64,000 nt of DNA from Paraescarpia echinospica. Its lineage: Eukaryota; Annelida; Polychaeta; Sabellida; Siboglinidae. Below the pieces are notes generated by a model that did not search any database, was not told the DNA's origin, and was given only the letters and a program-made list of their open reading frames with translations. Below, one piece after another: positions 11,063-22,629 of this stretch (positions within the stretch are counted from its first letter, which is position 1; each line of letters opens with the position of its first letter). The translations under genes were made by a program, and so were the position numbers. The stretch lies in contig CM034534.1 of assembly GCA_020002185.1 (NCBI GenBank), positions 61,112,067 through 61,176,066 of the forward strand. The letters run 5' to 3'.

Positions 11063-11390
11063 CGCAGATTTGTAGCAACATCGTTTAGCCGTCATTGGAC
11101 AACGTAAAAGATATCACTTGTCAGTTGTCCAATCACTGAATATTCCTGCGGGATCCCCAGTGTCTCCAATGGTGACACCTTGCGGAGTTTCGACATACTA
11201 GACATTCATGTAAAATGGCGCCCAAACGGTAACTTGTGTTTTGGTTTATGACGGTGGTGGGAGTGAAAACCGTACAGGTCACTTGTCGACACTTGTGTCG
11301 AATCCGGACTCTTTTGAAGCCCAAATAAAAACCGTGCATCCTAATCCTATTCACTAGTCGGCATTTGTATCGAATCCGGACCCTGTTGAA
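11063..11390. repeat. Non-coding stretch with a tandem ~70-bp duplication
   Basis: Two similar blocks (about 11280-11328 and 11354-11400) share TGTCGAATCCGGAC / TATCGAATCCGGACCC and TTGAAGC.CAAATA. No gene is seen. The sequence lies inside the hAT-like element. Confidence 0.5.
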
Positions 11391-11510
11391 GCTCAAATAG
11401 CGTCAGCGACCCGGTTTGCGCTAGTCTGTGCCGGTGCGGCCGTGCGTTACTGCACAGATATATATAGCAGCGTATGTCGATACAAACCGGGGCGCTATTT
11501 ACGCCTCAAA
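11391..11510. mobile_element. Palindromic MITE, copy 2
   Basis: The left end reads GCTCAAATAGCGTCAGCGACC and the right end reads back as TTTGAGGCGTAAATAGCGCC. The middle carries CGTTACTGCACAG. Same family as 4238-4347. Confidence 0.6.
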
Positions 11511-12167
11511 TGGACGTAAGACGCAATATTCTTAAAGGTAAATATGCCTAGGATAATGTTGAGTGATGGATGGATGAGGTATCAAAGTTAAGCAAAACTC
11601 AAGCGGCAAAATCAATGACAAAGTGGGTTCGGATTCGACGCAAATGAAATGCCCACAACTCACAAGTTTATTCAACAAGTCTAATGTTCTATGCAGTTTT
11701 GTTTTAGCAAAATAAGGAATGTGATTCGTAAGAAATCTTTGTGCTAAATATATAATACATATTCCGACAAAGTTGTGCAAACAAACTTTTGGGAAAGTTG
11801 ATTTGAGTGAAATACTTACGAATATAAACCACTGAATTTCACTTCTCATAAAAAATGCCTACTACCCAAAACCGTGTATACTAATGGGTTATCAATAACT
11901 TTGGTTAGACAATGATATGTTTGCACAGTAATGGGATGTACTAAACAAATTATACTGTTTTATTAAAAGTTCACAATTTGAGAAACATTCTTGCGATTAA
12001 TAGAAACATACTTTTGTGGCATTCCACAAATGACTGTTTAATTAATTGTATAGCATTCTAGCAAACAAATAAAATATAATCTTTTGAACATAAACCACCA
12101 ATTTACCATAATATTATGATATTAAAATAATTTAAAGGTGATGATGAAAGAGTCTTCAGATGATACC
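11511..12167. other. No recognisable gene
   Basis: AT-rich filler within the hAT-like element, with only short chance frames and no family motif. Confidence 0.5.
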
Positions 12168-12270
12168 ACTGGATGCTTCCCAGAGAAGTCGAGATGGTGT
12201 TCGACTGAACAGGTCTGCCAGGGAGTAAAGTGTAAAGCGCTTTGAGCAGTCCTGCGCTATTTAGGAACTT
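12168..12270 (+). mobile_element. SINE body fragment
   Basis: GGATGCTTCCCAGAGAAGTC, AACAGGTCTGCCAGGGAGTA and GCGCTTTGAGCAGTCCTGCG match the 3' body of the SINE at 59620-59948 (opposite strand) and the copy at 46715-46880. The tRNA-like head is missing. Confidence 0.7.
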
Positions 12271-12679
12271 ACCGTTTACTTTTTGATTGACTCTGTCAGC
12301 GAGGTAACAAGGCCTAGGGTTAGTGCAAGAAAACATAACCATAACCAAGTACCAGTGGTCAAGTGGAAACCACACCTCTACTGAGTAGCAGTGGTAAAAT
12401 GGAAACCACACCTCAACATGATGAAACAATCATGATTACTGACTTTTATCAATCATGATTACTACATTTACAAGTAGTGTCTTGTTGTTTTATATCTTCC
12501 CCTCTATATCCAAGAGTAAAGGTTAAAACATACCTCAGAATGCACCATTTTAAAGATAGTTTTAAAAAAATATCGGGGGGACCATACCCCCGGACCCCCC
12601 TAGCAACGCTTCGCGCCTCCGGCACTCACGTACTCCACCCCTACCACCTCGCCCATCATTTCACCCAGGGGAAACACTG

Positions 12680-13941
12680 TATCTGGTCTTTGAGATTTAG
12701 AAATGTAAATTTTGGAAAGTTGATCAAGTACTCCTTTTAAGTGAAATTGTTAGTTTGGGGATTTCTCCATGTGGACTTCTGGCCATATCTGATAGGGTGG
12801 AATTTCCTTAGTGTGTAAAGACACTTTGGAACATATTGTTTAAGGCTTCTGCTTTATGTTTGTCGTCGCTAATGATGTTACCCGCAATGTTAAGGTCCCC
12901 AATACCCTGGTTATCCTGTCTAAGTTTAGAAATGAAGCTCCAAAATTATTTAGGTTTCTCTGTTATTGTCAGGAATTGACTTATGTAGGATAGTCTAGCA
13001 GAACGAAGGTGTTTATGCATGTTTCTCCTGATGTCACAGAATTCTTTCCAGTCTTGGATTTCTATTTCTTTTTGCTTTGTTATGTAGTTGTTTCTTTCTT
13101 TTGCACATGTTCTTTAAATCTTTATTGAACCAGGGAAGATTGTGTCTTGAAGTAGTAAGACGGTGCGGTACATACTGGTTCATAATGTTGATGATTTTCG
13201 TGGAAACAAGATTCCACTTGTCATTGACTGTCATGTTTTGGTTTTGAGAGAAGTATTCATGTGTAAAGTTTTCAAGAGATTTCTGGATGTTAATGTTATC
13301 GGCTTTATTTCTAATGAAGACTACGTTTCGGACGATGTTTGCATTTGGGCGAGATGTTTACATCAATGATGACTGTGCTATGGTCTGCTATTCCGTCTAC
13401 TACATTTATCTTCTTTATTAACCCAGGTCTATTGGTGAAGACAAGATCTAAAATATTGTTGGCATTTCCCTGTCTGTGTGTGGGTTCCTTGACATGTTGG
13501 ATCAGTCCATGTTCCTCTGTAAGAGAGAGTAATTTATTGGCAGCAATTTAACTGTATCCATTGTTAGGTGTGACTTGGTGAATTTCCCAATTGATGTTAG
13601 GTAGGTTGAGATCGCCAGTAATGATGACATTATGTGTGTTGATCTTGTTACCTAATTTAGTAAGGGTTAGGTCTAGTTCTTCGATTTGAGATGCATGAGA
13701 GTCATTTGGAGCACGATAGAGGGTACACATGATTATTGGTTTCATTCCTGTTATCTGGATTTCAGTCCAAATGCTCTCACTGTTAGTGTCTATGTCTGGT
13801 AGGTGGTTTGTAATGAGGTCATCTTTTGATATTTGAAATACCCCCCTCCAGTAGTGTCTGTTTCTTTGTCCTTTCTAAAGATGTTAAAGTTGCTTGGGAA
13901 TATTTCTCCATTTTTATTGAGGGATCTAACCATAATTCAGT
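12680..13941 (-). pseudogene. LINE endonuclease and linker, broken
   Basis: Minus-strand frames show endonuclease residues: TELWLDPSI at the truncated start, CTLYRAPNDS, then ITGDLNLPNINWE (the GDxN motif) at 13548-13745, then the linker with PWFNKDLKNMCKRKKQLHNKAK at 13034-13234. The frame is interrupted several times. The last residues before the insertion, SQRP, continue as DGIPPWF on the far side of the inserted element at 8392. Confidence 0.7.
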
Positions 13942-13963
13942 AATGTAATTGACCCCAGGCCTG
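13942..13963 (-). mobile_element. Terminus of the split hAT copy
   Basis: AATGTAATTGACC and CCCAGGCCTG restore the terminus of the hAT copy whose inner part is at 6860-6947. The first six bases are the LINE target duplication. Confidence 0.65.
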
Positions 13964-13971
13964 GTTTCAAA

Positions 13972-14301
13972 GGTCCTTAAACTTAAAGAATAAAGTTTAA
14001 CCTGTTCATAATTACACTGCCTGGCTTAGTTAATAGATGTAAAGTTGAAACTTTTACTACAACTAATAAAAGTCTTGAACAACTTTAGTCTAGAAGTTTA
14101 GTAAGTTTTACTGTAAACATACTATTTTTGGTGGAACAAAAAATCCTCGAAAATGAGTACAGTATAACAACTATTTATGGCAACATATTCGTGTACCATG
14201 AACCCTGAAGTAAAAACAATGATCTATCCCCGCCAATTGGTTGCTAGGCAAGTGCCCAGGGGCTGGAACGCCTCGCCTCGTACACGGTACAGCGTCAGCC
14301 G
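13972..14301. other. Spacer before the divergent gene pair
   Basis: No gene is seen. From about 14240 the sequence becomes rich in CG dinucleotides and continues so through 14560, as expected near a housekeeping-type promoter. Confidence 0.4.
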
Positions 14302-14361
14302 TCACTCGCTGTCAGCGCTACGCCAGCGATAGAGGCGCTGCATGCTCGTTAGCGTGTTTAC

Positions 14362-14547
14362 CTTCGTTTCATCGACGAAGCCTTCGTCCGTGTCTGCCGC
14401 TTGTCTTCCGCCCCAATACCGATACACCATATAACCAATGCCAGTCGCTGTTGCTACTCCCGCACCGATAAGAAATGCAGTCCGAATGCACGACGAGCTT
14501 ACCCCCGACGACATTTTTTTCAGTGACGGAAGACATCGCGTGCTCAC
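14362..14547 (-). CDS. First exon of a small membrane-anchored protein
   Basis: Minus-strand exon with two in-frame ATGs (14547 and 14514). The second gives MSSGVSSSC followed by a single hydrophobic segment, about AFLIGAGVATATGIGYMVY, and then a polar stretch ending FVDETK. A donor, AAG|GTAAAC, lies at 14361; read through it, the frame stops at 14302. The pattern, a short N-terminal anchor and then a soluble part, is common for proteins of the outer mitochondrial or ER membrane, but no family is recognised. Later exons were not found; the LINE pile downstream may lie in the next intron. CG-rich sequence around the start suggests a promoter. Confidence 0.45.
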
Positions 14548-16091
14548 GTGATTGTTATTTAGTGGCGAGATTTCGAGATAATGTCAACAAAATACCTGTT
14601 GCACTTCAGTAGCGAAGTATTTTTTAATGTGTGGGGTGATTCTTAGCTTTATGTATCTGAGCGTAGTCATTCGCGAACAGATACTGCAAAAATAACCTAA
14701 CACTTCATATTTTTAAAATCACGCTATTAAAGGGACGAGATTTGTACGAGACTGCGTGTACAGCCTATACGATGGGACCTCCGAATGGCAAAGGAACCGT
14801 TTAAGTAGGCATTCTCTCATTTTGAAGCACAATTAACCTAGTTGCTAATATGGCCCATTAAAACGAAGATTTACACTATCGACTGACATGACATAATATT
14901 GCGTACGCTGCTAATAAACCAGGTAAATCGAAATTCCCAATGACATTTACAATGGCCTTGACCTTGCTTGATCACAACAAATATGTACACGCAGGCTTTA
15001 TTTTTTAGAGCCTGGTAGTTGTGTTTACATTTTGCTGTTCCTTTTATTGATAATGATTCTATTCAACAATATTTGTTTTTCTGAGCATGCATAATATACT
15101 CTAAGGCTGTTTATCAACTGTAAAACAGTAACGTCTAGACTATAAGGCTATATAATATATATTTGTTAATGTGGATTTATGCATCCTGCAGAATACCCAT
15201 CCTGCAGTGTTGATAGTCAGGGAATGCAGTTATTTAAGATTAACGATGAGCAGCTCTACGCTGCATCAACATAGCATTGGGTGGAGGATTCCCACCCTCT
15301 TGCATATTATTTAACATGTGTCAGTTAGGGGCATAGCCCCATACCTAGGCACCAAATCTAGTTTCTTATATCAGGACTTATCTGACAGTTCTGGTGCAGA
15401 TATGACATATGCCATTATGAATATGCATTAGAGATTTAACATATGCAATAATCTCGTTAAATACAGGTATGACATAGCATTTGCAAACATGCTGTTAATG
15501 TTATCAAACAGCAGAAAAACTGTTCTGGAAATGATTGATTGTAAATTAATTATCAAGTATTGTCCATAACCTTATTGTGTGAATGACATCACATGACGTT
15601 GTGCTTTTTGTCACAAAAAGATCAATAGTTTATATTTGACCATCTATGCCCATGATAGTTATTTAATTTAAATTGTTTTATTAAAAGGTGACCTATATAA
15701 TAATTAATGTTATACTAAGATGCATGATTATAATCATTGCTGCATAATTTTAATTAGGTTAAAAAAACAAACAAAAAGCAAGGATCCTTGAGTTTTTCTG
15801 AAATCGAAAAGTGACCTTCCCTAGATCATGCATTTATCTGTCTTCACATTTCCAAGTTTTTTTCTGTTACAATTGTCCTTTGCGGCCATATAGGTTATTC
15901 CATGTGAATTCTCTTTTGCATGTCGTTTGATAGGGATTTATTGCGTTTTTGTATAAATTCAATACTATCCTAGCTCAACACATACATGTATAAACAAATG
16001 TGTTGTCCTTGTTTCCAAGGGCAAAATAACAAATGAAACCCTTCATTTGTTGATGGATATCTAAGTAACTGATTTATTCTTTTTCCACCAG
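14548..16091. other. Region between divergent genes, possible 5' UTR and intron
   Basis: No coding exon was found. The plus-strand gene begins with a spliced acceptor at 16090-16091, so its first, probably non-coding exon should lie here or upstream, perhaps in the CG-rich zone near 14550. The rest is AT-rich. Confidence 0.35.
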
Positions 16092-17223
16092 CGCACTCAT
16101 GTTGAACATGGCGGAAGGTTGCATGGTGACCTCTCAGACAGAGGGGCGTGATGACGACCCTTTTGCGAACTTCTCTTTCGTGCCCCCTAAGCCTGTCGGG
16201 CGGCTGCGGGCGTTCACACGTCGCAGTAAATATCGGGCAATGGCCGAGTTCCGCGGCACACGGGAGAGACTGGGCTCGGAAACAAGCTTAGCAACATTAT
16301 CTGGTAAGTTCTTACTGGGGTTAGCTTAATCGTTAAACTTAAGGGGTCATTGTTTTGTTGTTGCTCTTGTCTTTTACTGGACGTATTCATGAATTTCATG
16401 TGCCATTAATTAAATTTCAAACACTTCCATATATGCAACCCTATACTGTATATGACACTGTTACTATATTGCATTTTAATGCACAATTTCCACTGATAAT
16501 CAGACCTAGTTTTTCTCGGTGTTGTCTATGGGTTGTCACATCAATCTGTTAATCGTTGCATAAAGTTACATACTGCCGTTTTTGTCAGGATCACGGTCCA
16601 GACTCGACTCCAGCCGACTGATGTCGATGCAGGAGGACGCACGTTCTCGCCGCATCTCCTCTGAAGTGATGAAGCACCGATTGTACGAGTCCGTGGTCAC
16701 GTCGCCACGGCGACGCCGCGTCTCTGTTCACGCCGGTTACTATGATGGACAGGTCGTCAACGACATGACGTGCTCGCAGGGGTACAGTAAGGCGTTCATG
16801 ATTCAGTCGCTGCCTGTCACTCCTGCTCATAGTCAACAGCCCAGTCCCGAGGGCAGTCCGACAATGCTGCGGAAGTTCACGTATGGTTACTTCTCACGCG
16901 GTGCAACGCCGCGGGAACGAACCCCGAGTGAGGAGGACGTGTGTGTCGACACAGATATCCCTGAAGAGGACAGTTGGAAGGGACTGGCGAGTATGTTTAA
17001 ACCACAGCCGAGGTGTATCCCAGCTGTAGATTCCAGCTGCCACAGCTATGTGTGTAGCGTCGACGAGGAGATGGCGAATGGTGCGGCCAAGGGAGGTGGG
17101 ATGGTGGTCGACGGTGGCTTGGTACTGGAGGCGCCACCTAGGGCGAAAATGTCGAAGAAGCGTACTCGCTCGCCGGCGAGCAGAGCTTTGGATGCTGATC
17201 GTCGCCATTCACCGATGAACTGA
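16092..17223 (+). CDS. Two-exon gene for a basic, disordered protein, unrecognised
   Basis: Exon one starts after a strong acceptor (TTCTTTTTCCACCAG|), has ATGs at 16099 and 16108 and ends at 16303 (CTG|GTAAGT). Exon two starts at 16589 (TTTTTGTCAG|) and stops at 17221-17223. Both junctions are phase 1 and join as a Gly codon, giving about 280 residues. The protein is rich in Ser, Arg and Pro, with no membrane segment or cysteine pattern. Possible phosphorylation sites include TRRSKYRAMAEF, SRRISSEV, RRRRVSV and SPEGSP, and the C-terminus is basic (KMSKKRTRSPASRA). It looks like a regulatory or scaffold protein or the tail of a larger one. I do not recognise the family. Codon use is GC-richer than the surroundings, which supports a real gene. 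Confidence 0.7.
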
Positions 17224-17879
17224 CTGTTGTAGCAGATTTAGACATTGGTTGCTGCGTTGTACGGTGTGTTGTACTTGTATTGTCTACTGTTGTACCAGCA
17301 GGTGGCGCAGTTCAGCCTCTAGTCCCTGCTGTGTTGATGTCACCTGTGTCGATGATGCCTGTGCTGACGTCGGCCGTGTCGAAAAATTTCGATGTCGGCT
17401 GTGTCAAATGTCGGCATAAGGTTTGACATTCACTGCACTTTCTTTTTGAACAAATGTTTGGGTCACTAAAACGTCCTCCTGTAAAATAGTTCCGTAAGTT
17501 TGCTCAAGTGCTGTTGTTGTTAATATTATGGGTGCTGCTTCCGTCTGCTTTAGAATTTGTGTTATTTGCTTTTTGGAGTGAATCTGTTATGGTTCACTAA
17601 TTTGAAAACAGATTTGTGATGTCTGGCATTGAAGTGGTATTGAAATATAATATACTTAGTTACTTTTTTACATTTGAGATATAATGAACATGACCTTGAA
17701 AGGAATAACTTTTAAATCCATTTTTTCTTTGATAGTGTCGGTGTTAATAGTGTGATTATGTGTAAAAACGGAATCAACAAATATCTTGGTACTGCTAAGA
17801 ATTGCTAGAATTTTCTTTTGAGGAAGTACTGTGACTCGGACAGCTTCTAGACCATTTTTTTTTAAAGAATAAGTATGAT

Positions 17880-18030
17880 GTCAGAAAACTTAATTGATTG
17901 TAATTGATGTAATTGTTTCAGTTACATAACAATCAATTACAATTGCATGATATTTTCTAAACCAGAATCAATTACAATTACATTATTTGTCTGTAATCAA
18001 TTACAATTATGTAATTGGACCCAGCCCTGT
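17880..18030. repeat. Remnant of an ATTACAATTAC-rich hAT-like end
   Basis: Repeated CAATTACAATTAC blocks end in GTAATTGGACCCAGCCCTG at about 18010-18028, which reads back as a CAGGGCTGGGTCC terminus resembling the CAGGCCTGGGG ends elsewhere in the window. No partner end was found. Confidence 0.4.
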
Positions 18031-19595
18031 TTTGAAGTATGACATTTAAGGTAGATTTAATAAAAACTCGCAATCAGCCACATATGGATGAGCATCTTCA
18101 GATGCAAGTACACGGCCTGTGATGTGGAAATAGAGGAATGTATTTAATTACAAATGCGTTTGTCCCATATCTGGATCTTACTGGCAGTTATTGACAGGTA
18201 CATCATACAGATTAGTAGAGTACTTTAAACAACGCATCATAGAGAGCTGTCACATGGCAAATTGTATGTGTCAGATCCAGGCTTTGGCAAACGCAGGTGG
18301 ATATTTTGAAATAGCCATGACATGGCTGTTTCTTGGAAGTGTTGCAAAGGTGCAGTAACTTCACCAACAAACAGAATACAATGTGGCCATTCCATCAAGT
18401 TCTGCACTTCCAAACTGCCTGAGTGTGTGTAGTAATTATATTCCCTTTGCAACTTCAGAGGACTAGCACAAGTAGTAGCACATGGCTCTGCAACTATAAA
18501 TATTACTTATGTTTAGTTAGTACCGTATAGTATCTAATAGACTAGTGGGCCATAATAGAAAAACAAAAGGCATACCGTTAAAAATCATGTTTATTCATGA
18601 ATAAAAAGTTTGCAATATTGTGGGCAAAAAAATCCAGACGTAAATAATTCGACAAATGCTTCATGAGAAGATGCCATTTAAATGTAACCATAAGTATTAT
18701 AAATTTTCACGCTTAGTTTTGGTAGCAGACGTTTCATGCACAATGTCTGACCTGTATTAAGCACTACACGGTAACACAAATGGAATCACTTAGTGATTTT
18801 GTGTTATTAGTTTGAACACGTACATTATTTCAAAGTCAGATAATGTAACATTCTGATCATTTATGGCAAGGGATAGGCTGGATAGTTGACTTGGGTGTAT
18901 AACAGCAACACTGGGCTACCATGAATGGTGTAAGATCATGTCGTGCACATTGACTGATCGAATATATATTCATTGTAGAGTTGTGTATAATCTTATCTAG
19001 TCATTCAGCAGTTATCTGCACTTCCATTGTGTTGAACACCGTGTAATGATTGAGTGTCCTCCGTTAGAAATCAAGAGCATTGCTGGCATATTATGTATTT
19101 AGATGCATTAGTAGAGAATATCTTTTCTGGAAAGTGCCCCGTTGGCTTCGATAGTGGATTATATTGTTGCATTTAGCTATTGTTTTTGGGATGCAGAATG
19201 TGTCACTTTGGCCCCCTACGTACATCTTATGATAAGAGTCCTGCTTCCAATAGTGGTACTACTCTTACTTTCAGAAGAACATTAAAGCAAATCTGTCTAT
19301 TCCTCTTTTTATAATGTTCTTAATACTAGAATAACTATGTTAAACTTAAAGGTATGCTGCTTGTGAAATATTGTGTTTAATAACCCCGAACTAGTTTTTG
19401 TAGTTAAAATGTTTAAATTGTAAACAAAACATTCAATTTGTAAAAACCCATCCATGGAGTACAACAGATTCGGCGTACCTCCTGGTAATATTATGGCTGA
19501 TTCCCAGTAGCGGAATAAACAACCTTACTTGAACATTTTGTATTCCACTTGGCAGACTCTCAAAAACATCCCTGGTCTGTATGGATAGCATTCAT

Positions 19596-19597
<2 letters not shown>

Positions 19598-19679
<82 letters not shown>
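19598..19679. repeat. (GT)n microsatellite
   Basis: About 80 bases of uninterrupted GT dinucleotide. Confidence 0.98.
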
Positions 19680-19681
<2 letters not shown>

Positions 19682-22350
19682 ATGTGTGAATTAACGCCTA
19701 CCTAGACGGTTGCACAAACAGGATGGACACATGTGTGACATGTAAATAGTAGTCTGCTTATGTACATAGATAGCCACTGCACTGCAAAGGGCACTTGCCT
19801 AGTGGATGCCTCAGGGGGAGATCTTAGAGCCAGTAAATGTCACCCATTAACTTTCACTATGCACTGTCAGATATATAAAATTATATACACAGCACTTGTA
19901 CAGAGATATCTCGTAGCCAGTGTGGTTTCTCTATAGAACTGTGTCGGCCAGCTATTATTTTGAAAAAAACGCACAAATCTATTCTCAGAAATGTTTCTCA
20001 AATGTTGCTAATTTACCGTGGATACAGTGTGGTAGAAAGCGAATGAACTTGACCATTGTATTGCACTCAGGGTGTCGAGGGGTCGCACTGAAAAAAGGAT
20101 GGGAGTATTTTATTCTCAGAAAATTATAAATTTTATTATGACATCTAATATTTCATATACGCTGATGTTTTATGCATTTTTGATCCATAGAATTATGCTG
20201 AAATTGAATTTACTCATGGCATGCTAATAACGCAACATGTGTTGTTTTATCGGTTATGTTGAAACTTGAACGTATGTCTAATCAAAGGGTTATGGAATGT
20301 TTAGGTGTTTAGCGAGAATGAAAAACGCTATTTTATAGCAGTCGATCCATGTCCACAGTGCCACTGATACTGGCGTCAGCTGTGATATGAGCCCTGAGGT
20401 ATCCTGTGAACCATGAGCAGTCAAATGGGTAGAAGTACGGTCTCCGCTGTTGTAGATGTAGAGAGGTTAAAAAAGAACACTTGTTATGTACACTGTAGAT
20501 TGTAGGCAGTCACGGAGTCAATCCAACTGCGAAAACGATAAGTGTAGTTGATGTTTGTCAGTGATAAAGTTAAGATGCTTTGTCACTAAATAGTGGCGGA
20601 TTTAATGACACTAGTCCGAACAATTCAGCACTACGCTCAGATGATATGCATTTAACCTTCGTTGATTTATAGTTGGTCGCACAAGTTCTCAAAATCCCTC
20701 AAAACAGCTTTCATTATGTATGGGTGGATTGGTGGGGTGAGGTTCTCACCGCGTATCGTAACGAATAAATCACTACAATGCTGCCACCTGTTGAGTGGAA
20801 CATTGTATTGATGCACATTCAGACGATTGCGGATATGAGAACCAGGCAGTGTGATGTGTGATATCTTGGCAACATTGAATCCAGTGGGTATTGGCTGATG
20901 TTTCGGAAGCCATTTTGGATGGCTCAGAATTGCAAGTCACACATGACATATTGAGGGGGGAGGTGGGGTATATACCTGTATGAAATGCTACATGTTTTTT
21001 ATTTAGTGAACTTATGTGATCACTGCATAAATCGTTATGCAGTTATAGGTGCTCCACATGCTTGATACTGTCTTCCTTTATTTGATTTATAAACGTGTGT
21101 GGAATATTGCTAGCAGTGGCCACGTACCTACTGTATCGCAGCAGATACCACCACGTGACTTGATATTGAATTGTTTTCTCTCCGATATACCTGTGATTTT
21201 GATTTTTTGAAATGTGCCATTTCTTCAGGTTGGACTGAATATTTAGTGGATCCTAAACTACGACTGTTGAGGCAAACAATGTAAGATGTTTGTTTTTATT
21301 GGAGCATTGTTGTATGTTTTGAGTTGCATGTTTTACGACCTGAAAGTTCAAGTGTTTGCAATTGTCTTGAGTTGATTGTCATACACCTCCACCGTCATTT
21401 TGTGTTAGCACATCGACCGAATGTTGAATGAAAGCGTTTGTTCAACTGTATCTGTGATCAAAATATTTAATCCTGCTAACTGCTGTTCACTGAGTATTCT
21501 TACCTTCTTGTAATGGTAACCACACAAGTGCAGTCGGTGCAGTGGTTGAAATCTGTACCAGGGACGGTAACATTTTAGGATCAACTATATTCATCTGGAT
21601 TTTAAAATGTACCTGATATACCAATCGTGCACATACCGGGATATAGAAGCATTTGGAAATAATCTATTACCATGAAATGATGTCCGAATGCCAAGGTTTC
21701 CGGATTATCAGGGTCTGGATTAATGGGCTTTTATATATATATATATGTATGTATATATATATATAATCTAACACCAGACTTCAGATCGAACGTGAAAATT
21801 GAAACTTAGTCAGAAATTGGAAACTAAAGTTTGTTTTACTGGTCATATTTAAAGTATATATTATATACGTGATTTGTCGTGTGTTTTGTATGAACCTGTT
21901 TGTAATCTTGCGACATCCACATATTTTATTTGTGCTTTTTACGTGTGCCTGTATCAGTTTGCAGATATTCATGAAACGTAAGGATCATGCTTAAATAATT
22001 ATGATCTTATAGCATTTACAGAGGTAAGAAATTATGTTGGAAAAAATAGTATGTGTGCAATTTAAAACATTTACTGTACTGTGTAATTATACGATATAAT
22101 ATATGTATCTTAGCGTGTACGTGGTAGTATTTTGTGAGAGATGTATGAATGCACTGCTTTTTTCTTCTGCCCGTCTTCAGTGTATGATGATGACGCAGAC
22201 AGAACTGTTGAGTGAAATAAAGTTTATTCACCCAGGTTATTCAGTGTCTCTATTTTATTATCTGTAGCAGTCGGTTTTCAGTTATACAGCTGTACATTAA
22301 TGAAAAACGGCAAAATTTCTGTTACTAGACCGGATCACGAATTTGGCCAA

Positions 22351-22508
22351 CGCCAGTATAGACAACTAGTATATCAACGAACAGCAAAGAACATTTATTA
22401 ACGCATCAAACAGTGCGCGTAAACATGCCGGAGAGCGAGACCAGTAACGTGACTCGGTGAGCCGCAATTCCACAGATCTACATATATGGATATGACGATA
22501 GACTGGCG
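22351..22508 (-). repeat. 3' LTR, 158 bp
   Basis: Identical to 25008-25165. The ends form a short inverted repeat, CGCCAGT...ACTGGCG, rather than the usual TG...CA. On the minus strand it contains TTAATAAATG, a likely polyadenylation signal. Confidence 0.85.
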
Positions 22509-22629
22509 CGACCACTTTCCTTTAAGTCCTCTTCTATTCTAAGCAAATTATAGTAAGTCAACTGACTATTAATTTTGTGATAAACAATTAAACACAATGT
22601 AAAGATGCAACAATTAACACACAAACTGC

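Larger units (their letters stand above)
8393..12679. mobile_element. hAT-like element filled with later insertions
   Basis: The termini are a perfect 15-base inverted repeat, CAGTGTTTCCCCTGG at 8393-8407 and its complement at 12665-12679. Next to the left end is a GCGAGGCGGGCCGCCTCGC hairpin (8418-8436). The target duplication is not clean: only ATCT is shared beside the ends. Joining the flanks restores the LINE codons for RPDGIPP. No hAT transposase remains; a CR1 LINE, a MITE and a SINE fragment lie inside. Confidence 0.65.
6948..13941 (-). mobile_element. 5'-truncated CR1-like LINE, itself interrupted
   Basis: It is flanked by a 6-base target duplication, AATGTA (6942-6947 and 13942-13947). 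Read on the minus strand it runs from the endonuclease (about 13940) through the linker to reverse transcriptase and the C-terminal end (7015). A hAT-like element occupies 8393-12679 in the middle. Without that, about 2.7 kb of LINE remains, starting within the endonuclease. The target duplication proves insertion into the older hAT copy. Confidence 0.85.
17224..22221 (+). other. Non-coding, possible long 3' UTR
   Basis: Five kilobases without a supported exon on either strand. An AATAAA at 22216-22221 sits in a good polyadenylation context. Earlier AATAAA hexamers (for example near 18603 and 20765) could also end the transcript. How much of this belongs to the upstream gene cannot be told from sequence alone. 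Confidence 0.35.

Noticed and set aside
12477..12740. 87-residue plus-strand frame
   Set aside because: It spans the right end of the hAT-like element and LINE sequence; chance frame.
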